This document shows, one piece after another, positions 6,284-9,385 of a stretch of 9,385 nt of DNA. The DNA is from Acidobacteriota bacterium. GTDB taxonomy: Bacteria; Acidobacteriota; Terriglobia; Terriglobales; Acidobacteriaceae. The notes below the pieces were generated by a model. The model saw nothing but the letters and a program-made list of their open reading frames with translations, had not been told where the DNA came from and ran no database searches. The stretch is taken from positions 1 through 9,385 of the forward strand of contig QIAR01000012.1 of NCBI GenBank assembly GCA_003225595.1. The letters are read 5' to 3'. Numbering within the stretch: the stretch's first letter is position 1; the number at the start of each line of letters is the position of its first letter. The position numbers and the translations under genes are program-made.

Positions 6284-8158
6284 ATGGTTATCGTGACGGT
6301 GTGGGGAAAGTTGTGGCGAGGAATCCTGGTTACGGCCGCTCTCCCGCTCTTCTGTTTCACGTCCACAATTGCCGGACAGCAGAATCCGAGTTCCCGCCGA
6401 ACGCATTCGCCCCAAGCCTCGAGTCTGCTCGCGGAAGCGCAAACCGCTCTGGCGCAGGGGGACCCGAAGAAGGCGATAGCAATTCTTTCGAGCCATCTTC
6501 AGGCTCACCCTAAAGATATTCGCGCCCGGCTTGCGCTCGGTCAGGCATACGTCATCGCAGGACAGAACGACCAGGCGGAGGCCGAGTTCCAGACAGTCCT
6601 GAAGGATGCTCCAGGCGATGTCACTGCGCTCGCGTCAGTCGGCGAGATCTATCTGCATGAGGGCCAACTCGATAAGGCCGAGGCGATGTTGGGCCGCGCA
6701 ACAAAAGCTAGGGGCAGCGCCCCGCGCATTCGACTGCAGTGGGCAGTCGTGCTCGCACGCCTCCATAGATATAAGGAAGCGCAGAGCGCTTTAGCTGGTC
6801 TAACTCCACCCAGTGAGCCTGAAGAACGCGTGGGGTTCCATCGGCTGAAGGCTTCGGTAGCTTCGGGGCTTGGAAACCCTTCGGCAGCCGCATCGGAAAT
6901 GGAGAAGGCTCTTGCTCTACAGCCGCAGGACGCCGGGCTGACCATGGCAACGGCAGTGGCAGAGCTGCAATCCGAGAATTGGCGTCGTGCTGCCAGCCTG
7001 GCAGAGCCTCTGTATTCCCGCACTCGCGATCCACAAGCGGGGCTCGTTCTTCTGGAAGCACAGTTGGGAATGAATGGGGATTTCCATAAAACTTTGGAAT
7101 TGTTGCACGCCTCACAATTGAAACCCGCAGAGGAGTTGGCCTTTCGGCAGCGTTTGGCAGAGGTTCTGATCTCTCACGGCGAATTCTCCGCGTCCATTGA
7201 AGAGCTGACAAGAGCAGTGGAGCTCGACCCCAATCGGGGCGACTTGGCCTACAACCTGGCTCTCGCGCAGTTCAAGGCAGGGCGTCTGGACGATTCGCTG
7301 CAGAGTGCAGAAAAGTGCAGAGCTTTCGACGACACAGCCGATCTAGAAGACCTGCTTGGCGACATCCAGGAAGCGCGTGGCGACAATTTGGCCGCTGCGC
7401 GCAGTTACCAGGCCGCAGTGAGGCTTGCACCGAACGAGGAAAAGTATCGCTTATCACTCGCAGTGGAATTCGTCCGGCATAAAAGCTTCGATGCCGCCCG
7501 AGTGGTTCTCAAGCAAGCCGAAGAGGTGTGGCCGAAATCCTGGCGAATACAGCTCGCACTGGGCATGGTGGAGTACTTTGCAGGAAGTGACGAGGAAGCC
7601 AGCCGAATTCTCGTACATGCTGCGGTGTTGGCTCCCGAACCTGAGACTGCTCTGCGGTATCTGGGAAACATTCAGATGGATCAGGCTTCGGCTCCTGCTC
7701 CTGCTGCCATTGCGCAACTCTGTGGGTATTCTGACTGGCATCCCAAAGACGGAAAGCTGCAGTACTACTGCGGAGCCTTGCTCTTCCGAAGAGATTACGC
7801 CTCTGTAGACAAGACGCATGCCGATGAGATTCTGCGCAGACTGCACACCGCTGCAAATCTTCTTGCCAAGGATGCGGCGCCGCATTGCCAGCTTGGCAAA
7901 GTGTATCGATGGGTGGAGCGATGGCAAGAGGCGCGCGGGGAATCCGAAACCTGTGTGCGCATGGATCCGAACTCCGCAGACGGGCACTATCGGCTGGCAC
8001 AGATTTATCAGCACCTTGGAGAAGCGGAGCGGTCGCGTCAGGAGATGACACTCTACAACGCCGCCTCACAGCGGATGGCGGACGAAAACGCCCGCCGCGA
8101 TGAGACGATGAAGACGTTCCTCTACACGATTCAGAAGGAGGCACCGGACTATAAGTGA
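6284..8158 (+). CDS. Secreted tetratricopeptide-repeat protein
   Basis: A 624-residue protein with a signal-like start (basic residues, then ILVTAALPLFCF, about 14-25) and then mostly TPR helices. Clear repeats sit near residues 44-77, 78-111, 112-145, 183-216, 284-317, 318-351, 353-386, 387-420, 532-565 and 566-599, with the usual pattern of small residues and a proline before the next repeat (AVELDPNRGD, AVRLAPNEEK, CVRMDPNSAD). TPRs bind other proteins, so a scaffold or assembly role outside the cytoplasm is likely; no catalytic motif is visible. The end, MADENARRDETMKTFLYTIQ, resembles a class of acidobacterial TPR proteins as I recall. ATG 6284 is used, but GGAG at 6278-6281 is only 2 bases before it; GTG at 6293 or 6299 would give better spacing and keep the signal sequence. 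It may be co-transcribed with the upstream amidohydrolase. A hairpin overlaps its stop codon. Confidence 0.9.
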   Translation: MVIVTVWGKLWRGILVTAALPLFCFTSTIAGQQNPSSRRTHSPQASSLLAEAQTALAQGDPKKAIAILSSHLQAHPKDIRARLALGQAYVIAGQNDQAEAEFQTVLKDAPGDVTALASVGEIYLHEGQLDKAEAMLGRATKARGSAPRIRLQWAVVLARLHRYKEAQSALAGLTPPSEPEERVGFHRLKASVASGLGNPSAAASEMEKALALQPQDAGLTMATAVAELQSENWRRAASLAEPLYSRTRDPQAGLVLLEAQLGMNGDFHKTLELLHASQLKPAEELAFRQRLAEVLISHGEFSASIEELTRAVELDPNRGDLAYNLALAQFKAGRLDDSLQSAEKCRAFDDTADLEDLLGDIQEARGDNLAAARSYQAAVRLAPNEEKYRLSLAVEFVRHKSFDAARVVLKQAEEVWPKSWRIQLALGMVEYFAGSDEEASRILVHAAVLAPEPETALRYLGNIQMDQASAPAPAAIAQLCGYSDWHPKDGKLQYYCGALLFRRDYASVDKTHADEILRRLHTAANLLAKDAAPHCQLGKVYRWVERWQEARGESETCVRMDPNSADGHYRLAQIYQHLGEAERSRQEMTLYNAASQRMADENARRDETMKTFLYTIQKEAPDYK

Positions 8159-8174
8159 AACATGGTCCGGTGCC
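8140..8174. terminator. Hairpin terminator between convergent genes, overlapping the TPR stop codon
   Basis: GGCACCGGAC at 8140-8149 and GTCCGGTGCC at 8165-8174 are perfect 10-base inverted copies. The stem can extend inward by a T-G, an A-T and a T-A pair to 13 pairs with a 9-base loop. The stop codon TGA (8156-8158) is in the loop. No clear T run follows on either strand, so it may block transcription or protect the mRNA end rather than be a textbook intrinsic terminator. It lies in the 40-base gap region between convergent genes and could serve both. Confidence 0.6.
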
Positions 8175-8198
8175 AAGTAAATCCACTGTGATGACCGA

Positions 8199-9385
8199 TC
8201 AGCGAGTGGACTTCTTCTCGACGAGGGAGTTTAGAGATCGCGATCCCGCGAGTTGAGGGTTCTTCGCCAGGCTAACCATGTTGGCGAAGAGACGGTACGC
8301 GCCGGGCACGCCCTCTGGCATCTGGCGATAAAACGCGTACGCGTTATAGATATAAATGCCCTTGCCGTATTTTGCGTAGAGTAGGCCGCCTTTTTGGGGA
8401 TCCTGACCGGGATCGTGTGTTTCAAGTAGCGGCTCGTAGGCCGCATCCCAACTCGCGAGAAACTTCGACCCGCGTTCCTCCACCCAATTTTCAAAATCCT
8501 TAGCGATGATTTTGTTAGGCCAGGTGAAAACAGGGTTAGCCGGAGCGAGGATTTCGACCTTGGAATGCTCGTCCGTAACTTCTTCCGGATTAGGTCCCAT
8601 TTTGTATGGATAGGGACCATAGTTGTGATCGTATTCCTGCGTGTTGTATTGCACGATCACCGCGCCACCATTCCTGACGTAATCCAGAATGCGCCCATTG
8701 TATGTTTTCAAGTCTTCGCGCACAGCGTACGCGCGAACGCCCAAAATGATGGCGTCGAACTTGGAAAGGTTTCCGCTGGCCAGATCTCCTGCCGTTAGGA
8801 AACGGACGTTGATCCCAAGACTCACGAGTGACTGTGGCACATCATCGCCGGCGCCCACGATGTAGCCAACGTTGAGACCCGGGGCAACCTTCACGTTCAC
8901 GCCGGTCGTGTGGTAGGTAGATGGCCGATAAAGATTGTAGGGGCGCAGAGCGGGATAGCCCACGGTGTGGTATCCCTCTTTGTATTCCTGGCCGTTACAC
9001 GTCGCCACGGCGGTAATCGTGTAGGGCTTGTCTTCAAGACGAGCCGGAATTACGTGGAAGCTGAGAGTCTGGTCCTCGCCATCCTTGGCTGTTGAAAATT
9101 GTTGCTCCGGCGCCTTCCAACCTTCCGGCAAATCGAGTTTCACTGTTCCCTTTGCGGGACCTTTGACGTTGCTGTGGACGACAACGCTTAGGTCGAAGGA
9201 TTTAGCGCTCAAAGACACAATACCCGCTTGCGGTGCGATGGAAACAGAAATGGCAGGACCAACAATCAGAGGTTCGGGTACCGCTCCAGCCCCCGTGACC
9301 CGGTTTATGGACTGGACGACTTGGGACAATTCGAATGGTACTCCGTTGAACAAGAAGTGAAGCTTGGCAGAAAGAGGATACGGAA
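8199..9385 (-). CDS. C-terminal part of a PIG-L deacetylase-type protein (NEW3 and ThuA/GATase1-like regions), runs off the right edge
   Basis: The frame is open from the window edge to TGA at 8199-8201, about 395 codons. The residues before the first in-frame TTG (9351-9353) continue the protein (PYPLSAKLHFLFNG), so the true start is outside the window. A beta-rich NEW3-like region comes first (VKGPAKGTVKLDLPEGWKAP, then YTITAVATCNGQEYKEG). A Rossmann-like region of the ThuA/glutamine-amidotransferase type follows (LNVGYIVGAGDDVPQSLVSL, FDAIILGVRAYAVREDLK, ILDYVRNGGAVIVQYNTQEY). Its end has the motif KYGKGIYIYNAYAFYRQMPEG. As I recall, this arrangement is the C-terminal half of long acidobacterial PIG-L/LmbE deacetylases, which remove acetyl groups from N-acetyl sugars; that catalytic domain would lie beyond 9385 and cannot be confirmed here. 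It converges on the TPR gene with a shared hairpin. Confidence 0.85.
   Translation of the reverse strand, partial: PYPLSAKLHFLFNGVPFELSQVVQSINRVTGAGAVPEPLIVGPAISVSIAPQAGIVSLSAKSFDLSVVVHSNVKGPAKGTVKLDLPEGWKAPEQQFSTAKDGEDQTLSFHVIPARLEDKPYTITAVATCNGQEYKEGYHTVGYPALRPYNLYRPSTYHTTGVNVKVAPGLNVGYIVGAGDDVPQSLVSLGINVRFLTAGDLASGNLSKFDAIILGVRAYAVREDLKTYNGRILDYVRNGGAVIVQYNTQEYDHNYGPYPYKMGPNPEEVTDEHSKVEILAPANPVFTWPNKIIAKDFENWVEERGSKFLASWDAAYEPLLETHDPGQDPQKGGLLYAKYGKGIYIYNAYAFYRQMPEGVPGAYRLFANMVSLAKNPQLAGSRSLNSLVEKKSTR

Noticed and set aside
7509..8186. 225-codon minus-strand frame
   Set aside because: Antisense to the TPR gene. Long antisense frames are expected in GC-rich coding DNA, and the composition (Arg, Ser, Pro) is not protein-like.
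1..9385. CRISPR arrays, tRNA or rRNA genes, insertion sequences, phage or toxin-antitoxin genes
   Set aside because: I looked for spaced repeats, transposase or integrase motifs and tRNA-like folds by eye and saw none.

Overview
The window looks like a chromosomal piece of a GC-rich Gram-negative bacterium, most likely an acidobacterium. I infer this from two proteins: a large secreted TPR protein with a distinctive C-terminus, and the C-terminal part of a PIG-L deacetylase-type protein with NEW3 and ThuA-like regions. Both are typical of Acidobacteriota as I recall them. I could not run any search, so the taxonomic guess rests on family recall only. I see no tRNA, rRNA, CRISPR array, IS element or phage gene.

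Left part (1-2235): two convergent genes, both damaged. The plus-strand gene is the 3' part of a sodium:solute symporter. Its coding passes from frame 3 to frame 1 near 75-90, and a stretch of the protein appears to be missing there. The minus-strand gene is a transaldolase-family protein whose otherwise complete frame carries a TAG stop at codon 10, where the family has tryptophan.

Middle part (2236-6209): a LacI-family regulator (+), an APC-family amino-acid-type permease (-) and a Tat-signal creatininase-family amidohydrolase (+). Two near-identical LacI-type operators with a GAAACGTTT core lie at 2421-2434 (upstream of the regulator) and 5215-5228 (between the permease and the amidohydrolase). 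This is the best evidence for a working unit here: a regulator that probably controls itself plus an exported amide hydrolase and a permease. The substrate is unknown.

Right part (6210-9385): the TPR protein follows the amidohydrolase in the same direction after a 74-base gap that holds a stem-loop. It converges on the PIG-L-type gene, which runs off the right edge. A strong hairpin at 8140-8174 covers the TPR stop codon and separates the two genes.

No wholly new gene system is visible. The parts worth a second look are the paired operators, the two broken metabolic genes, and the elaborate leader in front of the regulator, which has an operator, an overlapping inverted repeat, a three-codon ORF with a good Shine-Dalgarno and a stem-loop.
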